Shown piece after piece: positions 18,617 to 27,340 of a stretch of DNA of 64,000 nucleotides. The notes below the pieces were generated by a model. The model searched no databases. It saw only the letters and a program-made list of their open reading frames with translations, and was not told the origin of the DNA. Each line of letters starts with the position of its first letter. The first letter of the stretch is position 1. The position numbers were made by a program, and so were the translations under genes. The stretch comes from Rothia nasimurium (lineage in GTDB: Bacteria > Actinomycetota > Actinomycetes > Actinomycetales > Micrococcaceae), in the NCBI RefSeq assembly GCF_928392795.1, contig NZ_CAKMTJ010000003.1:216382-280381 (forward strand), given 5' to 3'.

Positions 18617-19290
18617 TGACTGAAACCCGTCAACCGACCGTCACCGTTCTCGATTACGGGGCAGGGAACGTGCGCTCAGCCGTCCGCGCCCTTGAAGAAG
18701 CGGGAGCGCGTGTTGTGCTTTCCCGCAAGGAGTCAGACGTCCTGGGCGCCGATGGCCTGGTTGTGCCCGGCGTTGGCGCTTTCAAGGCCGTCATGGATAG
18801 CCTGAAAGAAGCAGACGCTATCCGCATGATTGGCAGGCGCGTTGCGGGCGGACGCCCCGTGCTCGGCATCTGCGTGGGTCTGCAGGTTATGTTCGACAAG
18901 GGTGTTGAGCACGGAGTTGAAGCAGACGGGCTGGGCGAGTGGCCCGGCACCGTTGAAAAGCTCAAGGCTGAAGTTGTACCCCACATGGGGTGGAATACCG
19001 TCCGCGCCCCCGAAGGCTCCAAGCTCTTTGCCGGTATCGAGAACGAACGCTTCTACTTCGTGCACTCCTACGGTGTGCAGGAGTGGACCTTCGACCAGAA
19101 CAACGAAGCGATGCTCCCGCCCCAGGTTACCTGGGCCAACCACGGGGGCGACTTTATCGCCGCTGTAGAAAACGGGCCGCTGGCGGCTACCCAGTTCCAC
19201 CCCGAAAAGTCAGGTGAAGCGGGCATTCGCCTGCTCACGAACTGGATTGACTCCCTGCCTGTGACCGGACGCTTGGACGGGGAGCAGTAG
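18616..19290 (+). CDS. hisH: HisH, glutamine amidotransferase subunit of IGP synthase
   Basis: 224 residues from the ATG overlapping the hisB stop; the open frame extends further upstream but inside hisB. HisH supplies ammonia to HisF for imidazole ring closure. Seen: [17 protein letters not shown], the nucleophile Cys in [11 protein letters not shown], the oxyanion-type PHMGWN segment, and catalytic His/Glu in TQFHPEKSG. Its partner hisF is not in this window. Confidence 0.96.
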   Translation: MTETRQPTVTVLDYGAGNVRSAVRALEEAGARVVLSRKESDVLGADGLVVPGVGAFKAVMDSLKEADAIRMIGRRVAGGRPVLGICVGLQVMFDKGVEHGVEADGLGEWPGTVEKLKAEVVPHMGWNTVRAPEGSKLFAGIENERFYFVHSYGVQEWTFDQNNEAMLPPQVTWANHGGDFIAAVENGPLAATQFHPEKSGEAGIRLLTNWIDSLPVTGRLDGEQ

Positions 19291-19292
19291 AG

Positions 19293-19463
19293 ATGTCTGC
19301 AACAACGTCCGGTCTGCTATTGATGACTGTGGGCATGATGTTCATTGGCGGCGCCTACTCCTTTTACAGGCAGAAAATTACCTGGGTAGCCCAGCTGGTT
19401 CTGCTCCTGGTGGGTCTTGCCTTCGCCGGCTATGGCCTGTACGTGGTTATGAACTACAGCTAG
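19293..19463 (+). CDS. Small two-helix membrane protein within the his cluster
   Basis: 56 residues starting MSATTSGLLLMTV. The ATG is 2 nt after the hisH TAG with a GGGGAGCAG ribosome site inside the hisH end. It has two hydrophobic stretches (about residues 6-22 and 32-51) joined by YRQKITWV, so it is a hairpin membrane protein. I do not recognise a characterised family. Tight spacing and good codon use argue that it is real and co-translated with hisH. A role in histidine synthesis is not implied by the sequence. Confidence 0.65.
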   Translation: MSATTSGLLLMTVGMMFIGGAYSFYRQKITWVAQLVLLLVGLAFAGYGLYVVMNYS

Positions 19464-19532
19464 GCCGCCAGCAGCGTATACCTAGCCCCTCCTAAAACTT
19501 CACTCTTACCCCATACTCCCAAGGAGAGAATA

Positions 19533-20264
19533 ATGACTGATCGCCTCGAACTGCTGCCGGCAGTTGACGTAGCCAACGGCCAGGCAGTGCGCCTGGTGCA
19601 GGGCGAAGCCGGCTCTGAAACTAACTACGGTTCCCCCGTCGAAGCTGCTCTGGAATGGCAGAACGCCGGCGCTGAGTGGCTGCACCTTGTCGACCTCGAT
19701 GCTGCCTTTGGCCGCGGCGATAACATCGCAATTCTGACCGAGGTAGCCCAGGAACTCTCCATCAAAATCGAGATGTCAGGCGGAATCCGCGACGACGAGT
19801 CACTGGAACGCGCCCTATCCCTGAACCCAGCCCGCATCAACCTGGGCACCGCTGCCCTGGAAAACCCCGAGTGGACCCGCAAGGTGATCGCCGAGCACGG
19901 CGATATCATCGCCGTTGGTCTGGACGTACGCGGGGAAACCCTGGCAGCCCGTGGCTGGACCAAGGAAGGCGGCAACCTCTGGGAGGTTCTCGACCGCCTG
20001 AACGAGGACGGCTGCGCTCGCTACGTGGTCACCGACGTCACCAAGGACGGCACCCTGCAGGGCCCTAACCTGGAACTTTTGCGCAAGGTCGCAGAGCGCA
20101 CCGACAAGCCCGTGGTTGCCTCCGGCGGTATCGCCACCCTCGATGACATCGCAGCCCTGCGTACCATGGTTCCCCACGGCGTTGAAGGCGCTATCACCGG
20201 TAAGGCCCTCTACGCCGGTAAGTTCACCCTGGCCCAGGCCCTCGACGTTGCAGGTCGCCCCTAG
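19533..20264 (+). CDS. hisA: HisA/PriA, ProFAR isomerase (possibly bifunctional with TrpF)
   Basis: 243 residues of a TIM barrel. Motifs: [59 protein letters not shown] and [12 protein letters not shown]. It isomerises ProFAR in histidine synthesis. In many actinobacteria the same protein (PriA) also performs the TrpF step; whether that holds here depends on the absence of trpF elsewhere. AAGGAGAG precedes the ATG. The stop overlaps the next gene start by one base (TAGTG). Confidence 0.93.
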   Translation: MTDRLELLPAVDVANGQAVRLVQGEAGSETNYGSPVEAALEWQNAGAEWLHLVDLDAAFGRGDNIAILTEVAQELSIKIEMSGGIRDDESLERALSLNPARINLGTAALENPEWTRKVIAEHGDIIAVGLDVRGETLAARGWTKEGGNLWEVLDRLNEDGCARYVVTDVTKDGTLQGPNLELLRKVAERTDKPVVASGGIATLDDIAALRTMVPHGVEGAITGKALYAGKFTLAQALDVAGRP

Positions 20265-21184
20265 TGACCGACTTTTCAGATCGCGTGCACCGCGCCCACA
20301 CCCACGGGCACGGCAACCCCGGTAATCCCAGCGCACCCCGCCGGGAGCTACCTGCACATATCGCTGCCCAGCTGGCGTCCGCCGGCCAAAAAACCGATAC
20401 CGGCGGGCAGCCCTGGGAAGGACGCAACCTGGGGGAAGGCACCAGCCACACCCACCAGTTCCCCGGCGACGACGGCAGAACCGACCCCGCCCTGCAAAAA
20501 GTTCTCGATGCTTTTGCCGCGGGCGAAGTCGATGAAGTCGCCGTGGTCGACGCCCTGCGCTCCGTGCGTATCTTTGCCCCAGTCGTAGCCCAGCTATCTC
20601 AAGCAGAAATCACCGAGCACGGCCTGGTATCAGACAAAGAATCGGATATGGCGCTGGTGAGTATTCAGGCTCCGGACGGACGCCGTGCCCTCCCCGTCTT
20701 CACCAACGTAGACGCCCTCACCGCCTGGCACGACCTAGCCCGCCCGGTTGCCGCTGACATGCGGAAAACCGCCCTGTCAGCCGTTGAAGACGAGAACCAG
20801 CTGATTGTGGTAAACCCCGGCGCCGACCTCACCTTCGTCGTGCGCCGCCCAGCTTTCTGGGCAATCGCCAAGGGAGAAGAATGGGTGCCCTCCTACAGCA
20901 ACCCCCGGGTCGCCGAAGAGCTCAGCAACATTGCAGCGCCCCTGTCTGCTGTGGTTGCGGTTGAAGCAGGCCCCGGCACCGGTGTGTACTCGCAGACCGC
21001 GAGCGGACGCGTACTGGCAGGTGGTGGGCACGGGCCAGAACTCAAGATTATGCTCAAACTCCGCCCCGGCCTCACCCAGGAACAGGTCAACCAGACCGTG
21101 CAGACCTTCCAGCAGGGGCTCGCCCTGAACCGGGTTATCGCCGAGCAGGCTGACTCCGTACAGATTGCCTTGGCATCGGCTTAG
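20264..21184 (+). CDS. SseB family protein
   Basis: 306 residues from a GTG overlapping the hisA stop. The N-terminus is hydrophilic and His/Gly-rich; the central part (LDAFAAGEVDEVAVVDALR through ALPVFTNVDALTAWHD and LIVNPGADLTFVVRR-like text) matches the SseB N-terminal domain, a widespread domain of uncertain role first noted in Salmonella. In actinobacteria sseB commonly follows hisA, as here. Its stop overlaps the stop of the convergent DUF1844 gene. Function unknown. Confidence 0.8.
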   Translation: MTDFSDRVHRAHTHGHGNPGNPSAPRRELPAHIAAQLASAGQKTDTGGQPWEGRNLGEGTSHTHQFPGDDGRTDPALQKVLDAFAAGEVDEVAVVDALRSVRIFAPVVAQLSQAEITEHGLVSDKESDMALVSIQAPDGRRALPVFTNVDALTAWHDLARPVAADMRKTALSAVEDENQLIVVNPGADLTFVVRRPAFWAIAKGEEWVPSYSNPRVAEELSNIAAPLSAVVAVEAGPGTGVYSQTASGRVLAGGGHGPELKIMLKLRPGLTQEQVNQTVQTFQQGLALNRVIAEQADSVQIALASA

Positions 21185-21600
21185 AAGACCGGCCCGGTGA
21201 ACTTTTCGCCGGGGCCCTTGCCGGGGGCGTCCGGGTAGGGGGAGGCTTCGCGGAAGGCAAGCTGGAGGGAGCGTAGACCGTCGCGCAGGGGAGCGGCATG
21301 CTGGGAGCCAATTTCGGGGGCCGCGGCGGTGACGAAGCCGGCGAGGGCTGTGATGAGCTTGCGGGCTTCGTCCAGATCCTTGAGGTCTTCGGCATTCTCT
21401 TCTGCTGCCAGGCCGCACTTAACGGCGGCTGCACTCATGAGGTGAACAGCGGCAGTGGTGATGACCTCAACAGCGGGCACTTCAGCGATATCACGCATCT
21501 GTGCGTTGACCTCTTCGACCTGCTCAGCGGTTAGGCCCTCAGGTAGCTGGACGTCCTGCTCAGAGGACTCTTCAAAACGGTAGCTAGTTTCGTTGCTCAT
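21181..21600 (-). CDS. DUF1844 family protein
   Basis: 139 residues, acidic, no membrane segment. The core (IAEVPAVEVITTAAVHLMSAAAVKCGL, LDEARKLITALAGFVTAAAPEIG) matches DUF1844, which in actinobacteria lies just upstream of infC on the opposite strand. It overlaps the sseB end by four bases. No function is established. Confidence 0.82.
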   Translation of the reverse strand: MSNETSYRFEESSEQDVQLPEGLTAEQVEEVNAQMRDIAEVPAVEVITTAAVHLMSAAAVKCGLAAEENAEDLKDLDEARKLITALAGFVTAAAPEIGSQHAAPLRDGLRSLQLAFREASPYPDAPGKGPGEKFTGPVF

Positions 21601-21967
21601 GGTTACTAGAATCTCATACCAACCCCACCGAACGTGAATCGCCCGTCACACTGATCCTGCCTACCGGCGTCCGCCCCAAGAAAAACCCCGAAAACCCTTG
21701 AAAAACCGCGCCTTACCCAGTAATGTTAAGAGCTGTTTGCAAGTGGAACCCAGGTTCCCACCCGCAGCCGCCAGATATGGCGACCGGGTCAGCACCCGCA
21801 GCCTCCCTCTGGGAAGCAACTGGGTAGCAGCGCCGCCTGCCGGCGTCCGCTCCCTCAACCGCGGGTAGGTAACTGAAGCCTCCGCTTGCTAGCCGCAACC
21901 GGGGGCTTTTTTGCCCCCACAGAAATTCACGGGGGACACCCCCACCACAAGCAACAGGAGCTTTGTC
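21601..21967 (+). promoter_or_regulatory. infC leader region with terminator-like attenuator
   Basis: A 367-nt non-coding stretch between divergent DUF1844 and infC. Near the 3' end AAGCCTCCG (21876-21884) pairs with CGGGGGCTT (21900-21908), followed by a T run to 21912: an intrinsic terminator ahead of infC. GGGGGC (21901-21906) can instead pair with GCCCCC (21913-21918), which would break the terminator. This suggests transcription attenuation of the IF3-L35-L20 operon, as known for L20 leaders in other phyla; the ligand here is unknown. The 9-mer GGCGTCCGC occurs twice in it. Confidence 0.55.
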
Positions 21968-22618
21968 ATTAGCGATCCACGCATCAACGACCGCATTCGC
22001 GTTCCGGAAGTTCGACTCGTCGGCCCCGGCGGTGAACAGGTCGGTATTGTCCGCGTAGAAGATGCACTGCGTCTTGCTCAGGAGTCTGACCTTGACCTGG
22101 TTGAGGTTGCCCCTAACGCTAAGCCGCCTGTGTGCAAGCTTATGGACTTCGGCAAGTACAAGTACGAAGCCGCAGTCAAGGCACGTGAATCTCGAAAGAA
22201 GCAGGTCAATGCTTCTTTGAAGGAAATCCGTTTCCGCCTCAAGATTGATACCCATGACTACGAAACCAAGGTCGGGCACGCACGTCGTTTCCTGGCTGGC
22301 GGTGACAAGGTCAAGGCTATGATTCAGTTCCGTGGTCGTGAACAGCAGCGCCCCGAGATGGGTGTGCGACTGCTTGAACGCATGGCGAACGACCTGACCG
22401 AGGTTGGCACCGTAGAGTCCAACCCTCGCGTTGACGGTCGCAACATGGTGATGGTTCTTGCCCCGCTGCGCGGCAAGCAGGAAGCCCGCCGTGAGAGCCA
22501 GAAGTCAGGTGGCCGCAAGGGTCGCGAACGCGTCAACACCACCGAGGCAACCCCTGTGACCAACTCCCTGGCAGATGCAATGCCCGAGGAGCTCAAGGCA
22601 CAGGCGTCAGCCGAATAG
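21968..22618 (+). CDS. infC: Translation initiation factor IF-3, ATT start
   Basis: 216 residues if started at ATT 21968, giving [19 protein letters not shown], the normal IF-3 N-terminus; AGGAG lies 7 nt upstream. No ATG, GTG or TTG fits that position. IF-3 checks the initiation codon and keeps subunits apart, and the ATT start lets it repress its own translation. Seen: N domain with [23 protein letters not shown] and C domain with [14 protein letters not shown]. The C-terminal tail is longer than in E. coli, as in other actinobacteria. Confidence 0.95.
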   Translation: MSDPRINDRIRVPEVRLVGPGGEQVGIVRVEDALRLAQESDLDLVEVAPNAKPPVCKLMDFGKYKYEAAVKARESRKKQVNASLKEIRFRLKIDTHDYETKVGHARRFLAGGDKVKAMIQFRGREQQRPEMGVRLLERMANDLTEVGTVESNPRVDGRNMVMVLAPLRGKQEARRESQKSGGRKGRERVNTTEATPVTNSLADAMPEELKAQASAE

Positions 22619-22821
22619 GAGCTGTTTAGACAACCAGGCGCGAGCTCGTGTAGGGTTTCGTGCTTGGTCGTCGTTCGCTTACCGCCGTTTTTATTGAGAA
22701 ATAAAGGCGATGGTGGGCGGGCAGAACACCCTTAAAACTTCCCCGCCCGCCGGGGTCGTTGAGTTTTTCAGTTCCTCACCCTGTAACCGGGGCGAGGGTA
22801 GAACGTAAGGAGAATCGGCTC

Positions 22822-23016
22822 ATGCCGAAGCAGAAGACCCACTCTGGTGCTAAGAAGCGCTTCAAGCTCACCGGTACTGGCAAGGTTAAGCGCCAGCAGG
22901 CCAACCGCCGCCACTACCTGGAGCACAAGTCATCCCGTCTGACCCGTCGTCTGGCATCTGACCAGATCGTAACCGGCGGCCAGGCTAAGGTCATCAAGAA
23001 GATGCTGGGCAAGTAA
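22822..23016 (+). CDS. rpmI: Ribosomal protein bL35
   Basis: 64 residues starting [20 protein letters not shown], the canonical L35 start, after GTAAGGAGAA. Highly basic; a 50S subunit protein. The 203-nt gap after infC holds a GGGCGGG/CCCGCCC stem at about 22715-22754 that may be an extra regulatory or processing element. Confidence 0.98.
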   Translation: MPKQKTHSGAKKRFKLTGTGKVKRQQANRRHYLEHKSSRLTRRLASDQIVTGGQAKVIKKMLGK

Positions 23017-23130
23017 GCTCCTTCTTTTTGAAGCTTCGCCCCCTGTGGGCGCACCAAAAGTAGATATTTTCTCTCCTGCACTAGCGCTAGATTTTTAGCT
23101 GGGTAGGACACAAGACGTTAGGAGACACAC

Positions 23131-23514
23131 GTGGCACGTGTGAAGCGCGCGGTTAACGCGCACAAGAAGCGCCGAGTAATCCTTGATCGTGCATCAGGCT
23201 ACCGTGGCCAGCGTTCACGCCTTTACCGTAAGGCTAAGGAACAGGTCACTCACTCACTGGTATACAGCTACGACCACCGTCGTAAGAAGAAGGGCGACTT
23301 CCGTCGTCTCTGGATCCAGCGTATCAACGCAGCTGCACGCGCTGAGGGTCTGACCTACAACCGTTTCATCCAGGGCCTGAAGGCTGCTGAGGTTGAGGTT
23401 GACCGTCGTATGCTGGCTGAGCTGGCTGTTAACGAGCCTGCTGCTTTCTCAGCTCTGGTTGAAATCGCTAAGAACAACCTGCCTGAGGACACTTCAGCTC
23501 CCAAGGCTGCCTAA
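23131..23514 (+). CDS. rplT: Ribosomal protein bL20
   Basis: 127 residues from GTG after [42 protein letters not shown] and [15 protein letters not shown] are the L20 signatures. L20 nucleates 50S assembly and represses its own operon in several bacteria. Last gene of infC-rpmI-rplT; a strong terminator follows. Confidence 0.98.
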   Translation: MARVKRAVNAHKKRRVILDRASGYRGQRSRLYRKAKEQVTHSLVYSYDHRRKKKGDFRRLWIQRINAAARAEGLTYNRFIQGLKAAEVEVDRRMLAELAVNEPAAFSALVEIAKNNLPEDTSAPKAA

Positions 23515-23556
23515 GTCTTTTTAGGTTTGTCTTGCCCCACCTGATCGTTGGGGTGC

Positions 23557-23616
23557 GGACGCCGCCTCCCGCTTTCCTGCCACCTGGCAGGGTAGTGAGG
23601 GGCGGCGTCCTTTTTT
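23557..23616 (+). terminator. Intrinsic terminator after rplT
   Basis: GGACGCCGCC pairs with GGCGGCGTCC, with a smaller inner stem (CTGCCACCTGGCAG), and TTTTTT follows. The outer arm contains a GCGGACGCC word. Confidence 0.9.
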
Positions 23617-23677
23617 GTGGTATTTGTTGGGGCTGGAGCGCCGGGGCGGCGGGCCGGGACGTCGGGCGCACAGTGAA

Positions 23678-23738
23678 TGTCCACCAGACTCTCGCAGCGT
23701 CTATGCGTTTGATGGGCACAGCGAGAGTCTGGTGGACA
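23678..23738. repeat. Perfect 18-bp inverted repeat with 25-nt spacer
   Basis: TGTCCACCAGACTCTCGC (23678-23695) is exactly mirrored at 23721-23738. No T run follows and no gene overlaps. It could be a hairpin, a small non-autonomous element or a protein-binding site; nothing in the window repeats it. Confidence 0.7.
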
Positions 23739-23801
23739 GTCAGATTTTGAGCGGGGATGGATGAGCGGCTAAGTGTCGGCCGCGGTGCAAGGTTGCTGTC
23801 T

Positions 23802-24209
23802 TTATGACAGTATTCGGAGCATTACCCCGTCCTTTTCGCGGCCTACTACAGGGACGAAGCCCTCAGCTAGGTAGAGGTTGCGGGCGAAGTTATCGGCTTC
23901 TACAGAGAGGCTCATCTGGTTCAAGTTCCTGGTGGCAGCTTCTGAAATGATGGCATGTAGAAGCACTCGGCCAAGACCGCGGCCGCGGTGCTCTTCTGAT
24001 ACCCAGAGGCTGACTTCGGGGGTTGTTTCGTCGATGTAACCGTAACCGGGGTCGTCCGCTGACAAGTAGAGGGCCCAGACTACCCCAGCCGGTTCTTTAT
24101 CCTGGTATGCGGCGATACCGAAATCGCCGCGTGCTGGTTTACAACGGGTGTAGTGGGAAAATTCAGGACGGGTGCGGACGTCTGTGAGCGTGAAACTCGG
24201 CCCACCCCG
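23802..24209 (-). pseudogene. 5'-truncated GNAT N-acetyltransferase
   Basis: The frame reads FTLTDVRTRPEFSHYTR through VSEEHRGRGLGRVLLHAIIS (the acetyl-CoA-binding R-G-x-G-L-G motif) and VEADNFARNLYLAEGF, typical of GNAT proteins. It is open back to a stop at 24210-24212 but has no usable start before an in-frame TTG at 24065, which would discard part of the fold. The first beta strand and helix expected in GNAT enzymes have no room, because a terminator-like hairpin occupies 24199-24243. I read it as a remnant that lost its 5' end. Confidence 0.65.
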
Positions 24210-24245
24210 CTATTGTCCGTGGGCGGACGGCGGTGGGGTGGGCTT
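24199..24245 (-). terminator. Terminator-like hairpin between the nitroreductase and GNAT remnants
   Basis: GCCCACCCCGC and GCGGTGGGGTGGGC pair in a long GC stem with a central TCCGTGGGCGGA sub-hairpin. It lies just downstream of the minus-strand nitroreductase. Confidence 0.5.
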
Positions 24246-24281
24246 CTGTGCTACCTGAAGTTGCAGGTAGGGTGGGTTTTG

Positions 24282-24947
24282 CTACTTAACCCAGGTGATG
24301 ACCTCTTCGGCGGGCTTGCGGGTCTGGGGCCAGGGCAGCTCTTCAGCGCGGTAGCCAAGGGCAAGCATGGTGACGATGCCTTCGGTCTCGGGGTCGATGA
24401 TGCCGTGGTCGGCCAGCAGGGCGTTGGCCTTGTCGGCGTTGAAGCCTTCGATGGGGCAGGAGTCGATACCGATGAGGGCGGCGGCGGTCATCATGTTGCT
24501 CAGGGCGATGTAGGTTTGCTTGGCGGATCAGTCGAAGAGGGCACGGGCGTCGGTGAGCCCCATGTCATTGACCTGGAAGCTCTTGTAAGTTTCGAGGGCT
24601 TTGGCGTGGTCTTCGGGGGAGAGATTGCGGGAGGCAAGTGAGGCCTGCATATGGGGGCCGTCGTGCTGCATGTTGCGCTTAGCTAGGATCAGGACGAAGT
24701 GGCTTGCGCCGCCGAGCTGGCGAGCAGCTCCCCAGCTGAAGGGTTTGAGGGCTTCGCGGATCTCGGGGTTTTGCAGGACGACGAAGCGCCAGCCCTGAGC
24801 GCCGACGGAGCTGGGGGAGAGGCGAGCGGTTTCGAGGATGTAGGTGATGTCGTCGTCGCTGATTTTCTTCTCGGGGTCGAAGAATTTGATGGCGCGGCGG
24901 CGCTGGGCGGCGTCGAGGACGAGCTGCTTGATGGCTTGATTCTGCAC
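24282..24947 (-). pseudogene. Nitroreductase-family gene interrupted by an in-frame TGA
   Basis: From a GTG at 24947 (GAAAGG upstream) the frame encodes an NfsB-like flavin nitroreductase: QRRRAIKFFDPEKKISDDD, ETARLSPSSVGAQGWRFVVL, then a TGA at 24528-24530. The same frame continues without shift as SAKQTYIALSNMMTAAALIG, GIDSCPIEGF and YRAEELPWPQTRKP. Relatives have Trp (DWSAKQTYIALGN) at the stop position, so a single TGG to TGA change explains it. Such enzymes reduce nitro compounds or quinones with NAD(P)H and FMN. The rest is intact, so the change looks recent; a sequencing error is also possible. Confidence 0.8.
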
Positions 24948-25198
24948 GGGCTGTGCCTTTCGTTGTGGGGCTGAGGAGAGCTTACAAGTCAACAAGCAGG
25001 GGAGGGGGGGTATTCCGGGTGGGACGCTGGCGGGTGGGCGGGCTGCCAGTTTTCAATTTCTAGATGTTCACAGCAGAAAATAGTGTGAATTGCGTTCACA
25101 GAAATGTTTGGGTATGCTGGTGCTATGGGGTGAGCCTGAATGGCTGGCCTCCGAGGTTGCAACCGAAGACCTACCCGCTATGTTTTGGGAGATGCACT

Positions 25199-27253
25199 GT
25201 GAAAATTCACAAGAGTACTTCGTCTGATCTGTATCTGACCCTGCAGGATATTGCTGATATTGCAGGGGTCTCAAAGCCCGCAGTGGCTAACTGGCGTAAG
25301 CGCCATGGTAAGGAATTCCCTGCTCCGGTTGAGGCTGTTTCGAGTGAGCGCCAGCCAAAATTCAGTTCTGATGAGGTTTTTGCCTGGTTGTTGGCGAATC
25401 AGAAAGTGACGCAGGAGGGTTTGAAGGCTCAGTCTTCTAGTATTCATCTGAAGACCTTGGTGGCTCAGGCTGGGCGCAGGTTACCTGTTGAAGAGTCTGC
25501 CTTCTTGGCTTTGGGGGTGGTTTATTTTGCTGACCACGGGGTGGTGCAACAGGTTGTTGCTTCCCGGGCAACTGATGAGCTTGCACAGTGTGCGGAGTCT
25601 GTGGGGTTAAAGCATTTTGTTGCTGATGCGTGGCTCAAGATCTGTTCAACCTTCACTTCCGATGAATTGAACTCTCTGGTTTCTGCTGCCCTTGGTTTGG
25701 TTGCGAACCAGCCGGTTGCTGGTTTGGTGGAAGATCTTATTGATGCTCTTGCGAATAAGCCTACTGGCTTGGGCGGAGTCGAGCTGGCGGGACGTTTTGA
25801 TGCTTTGCCTTCTCTTGCCCGTCAGATTGCTGAAGTTCAGCAACAAACGGTTGAATCTATCTATGACCCTATGATTGGTTTTGCGAGCACAGCGCTTGCT
25901 TCGGTCAAGAACGATGCGGTGAGGGTTTATGGTGCAGACTTCGCCCATTTGGTTCTTGCAGTTGCTGAGTTGCGTCTAGCTCTAAACGGTGTTGACGCCC
26001 AGCTCAGTGCTGTGAATTCTATGAAGGTTGATACTTTCCCCGAGCATGATGCTGATTTTGCTTTTGTTGAAGGGCCGTGGGGAATCCGTCTTGAGGGTCT
26101 TGTTCCTGAAGATTTCATGGGGCGGGATGTAGTGGCCTTGGACCTGCTACCTAAGAGCGGTGGTGGTGACGCTCTGACTTTAGTCGATGTTGTAGCTCAC
26201 TTGTCTGAGGGAGGCTGGGGTTATGTTCTGACCCCCTTCAATGTCGCCATGAATAAGCGGTTTGAACGCTTCCGTCATGCTTTGATTGCTCAGGATTGTG
26301 TTGCTGCGATAATCCAGTTGCCGGGAGGCCTTGCGAGGAGCACCCAGATTCCGCTTGTGCTGTGGGTTCTGCGGGCTCCGGGCCAGGCATCTGACTCTGT
26401 TGCCGTGGTTGATGCTTCTGGGGTGAAGAATGTTGCTGAGGAGGTTGCTTTGGCTGTTGCTTCTATTCAGCGACTTGAGCTTCCTTCACGTTTGCCGTCA
26501 CGTTGGGTTTCTTTGGCTGAGTCTTTGGCTGGGGCGGATTTTTCGTGGCTTCCTGCTGCTGCTTTGAAGTCTGAGGTGAAGGCTGAGGACGTTCAGGCCC
26601 GGCTGGTTGAGGCTGAGGGGCTGGTGCGTGAGGGGCTGGTGAGACTAGCTAAGAGTGCAGATTCTTTGCAGGTTGATGCCGGTTTTGGGGTGGACTTTGA
26701 TGCTCCGGTGGTTTCTCTGGCTAATTTGCCTGGTGGGCAGGCCCATAGGGCGGTGCTGCATCGGGAAGATATCGTGATGGATCTCTGGGGGAAGGGAAGC
26801 GTTTCGGCTCGCCTGTTGAAACCGCGTGTAGGTTTTGATGCTTGTGAGAAGGTGTACGTGCGGGACGGTTCCCGGGTGCTTGAGCCGGGGGATGTGGTGG
26901 TATGGACCGCCCCGAAGCTGAGCGCGGTTGCTGTGCCTGATGATGGTCAGACCTATGTTGTGAAAGGCGCCGGTGCCGTTCAGGTATTCCGCCTTGATCC
27001 TGCCGTGTGGAATCCACAGTATCTAGCGGCAGTGGTTAATAATCAGACGGCTGAGGCGGAGCCTGGTTCTGTGTTGAACCGGGTGAGGCTTCAGGACGTC
27101 CGGGTACGTCGCTTGAATTTGTTGGGTCAGGAGCGTGCGGTGCAGCAGTTTGAGCAGCTAGATGGGTTACTTCGGCAGGCCCAACAACTTGCTGGCGGCG
27201 TTGAAGCGTTGATGGGGGCACTGGCTGACCTCAGCATTGTTGAAGAAAAGTAA
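25199..27253 (+). CDS. HTH protein with degenerate N6-adenine methylase and S-like C-terminus
   Basis: 684 residues from a GTG with GGGAG 9 nt upstream. Order: an HTH of AlpA/XRE type (LTLQDIADIAGVSKPAVANW), an HsdM-like helical region, a methylase fold, and a C-terminal part resembling an HsdS target domain with a helical end (LLGQERAVQQFEQLDGLLR). The SAM motif is YDPMIGFAS at about residue 221 instead of YDPACGSGG, and the catalytic NPPY is replaced by EGPWG near 290, so methylation is unlikely. The later IIQLPGGLARSTQIPLVLWV strand still aligns with HsdM. It ends 87 nt before hsdM, same strand. Possible roles: regulator, DNA-binding accessory or decayed methylase. Confidence 0.7.
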   Translation: MKIHKSTSSDLYLTLQDIADIAGVSKPAVANWRKRHGKEFPAPVEAVSSERQPKFSSDEVFAWLLANQKVTQEGLKAQSSSIHLKTLVAQAGRRLPVEESAFLALGVVYFADHGVVQQVVASRATDELAQCAESVGLKHFVADAWLKICSTFTSDELNSLVSAALGLVANQPVAGLVEDLIDALANKPTGLGGVELAGRFDALPSLARQIAEVQQQTVESIYDPMIGFASTALASVKNDAVRVYGADFAHLVLAVAELRLALNGVDAQLSAVNSMKVDTFPEHDADFAFVEGPWGIRLEGLVPEDFMGRDVVALDLLPKSGGGDALTLVDVVAHLSEGGWGYVLTPFNVAMNKRFERFRHALIAQDCVAAIIQLPGGLARSTQIPLVLWVLRAPGQASDSVAVVDASGVKNVAEEVALAVASIQRLELPSRLPSRWVSLAESLAGADFSWLPAAALKSEVKAEDVQARLVEAEGLVREGLVRLAKSADSLQVDAGFGVDFDAPVVSLANLPGGQAHRAVLHREDIVMDLWGKGSVSARLLKPRVGFDACEKVYVRDGSRVLEPGDVVVWTAPKLSAVAVPDDGQTYVVKGAGAVQVFRLDPAVWNPQYLAAVVNNQTAEAEPGSVLNRVRLQDVRVRRLNLLGQERAVQQFEQLDGLLRQAQQLAGGVEALMGALADLSIVEEK

Positions 27254-27340
27254 CCTTGGGCTTGTCCCGTAGAATTTGAGTAAATATCGGAACAGGTGGG
27301 GATGGCTAGTTGGGCCATGCTAATCGGAAAGAAAGACTAC

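Noticed and set aside
24999..25010. Interrupted G tract (GGGG-A-GGGGGGG) before the HTH-methylase gene
   Set aside because: Only seven consecutive G, outside any frame and about 190 nt from the start; too weak to call a switch.
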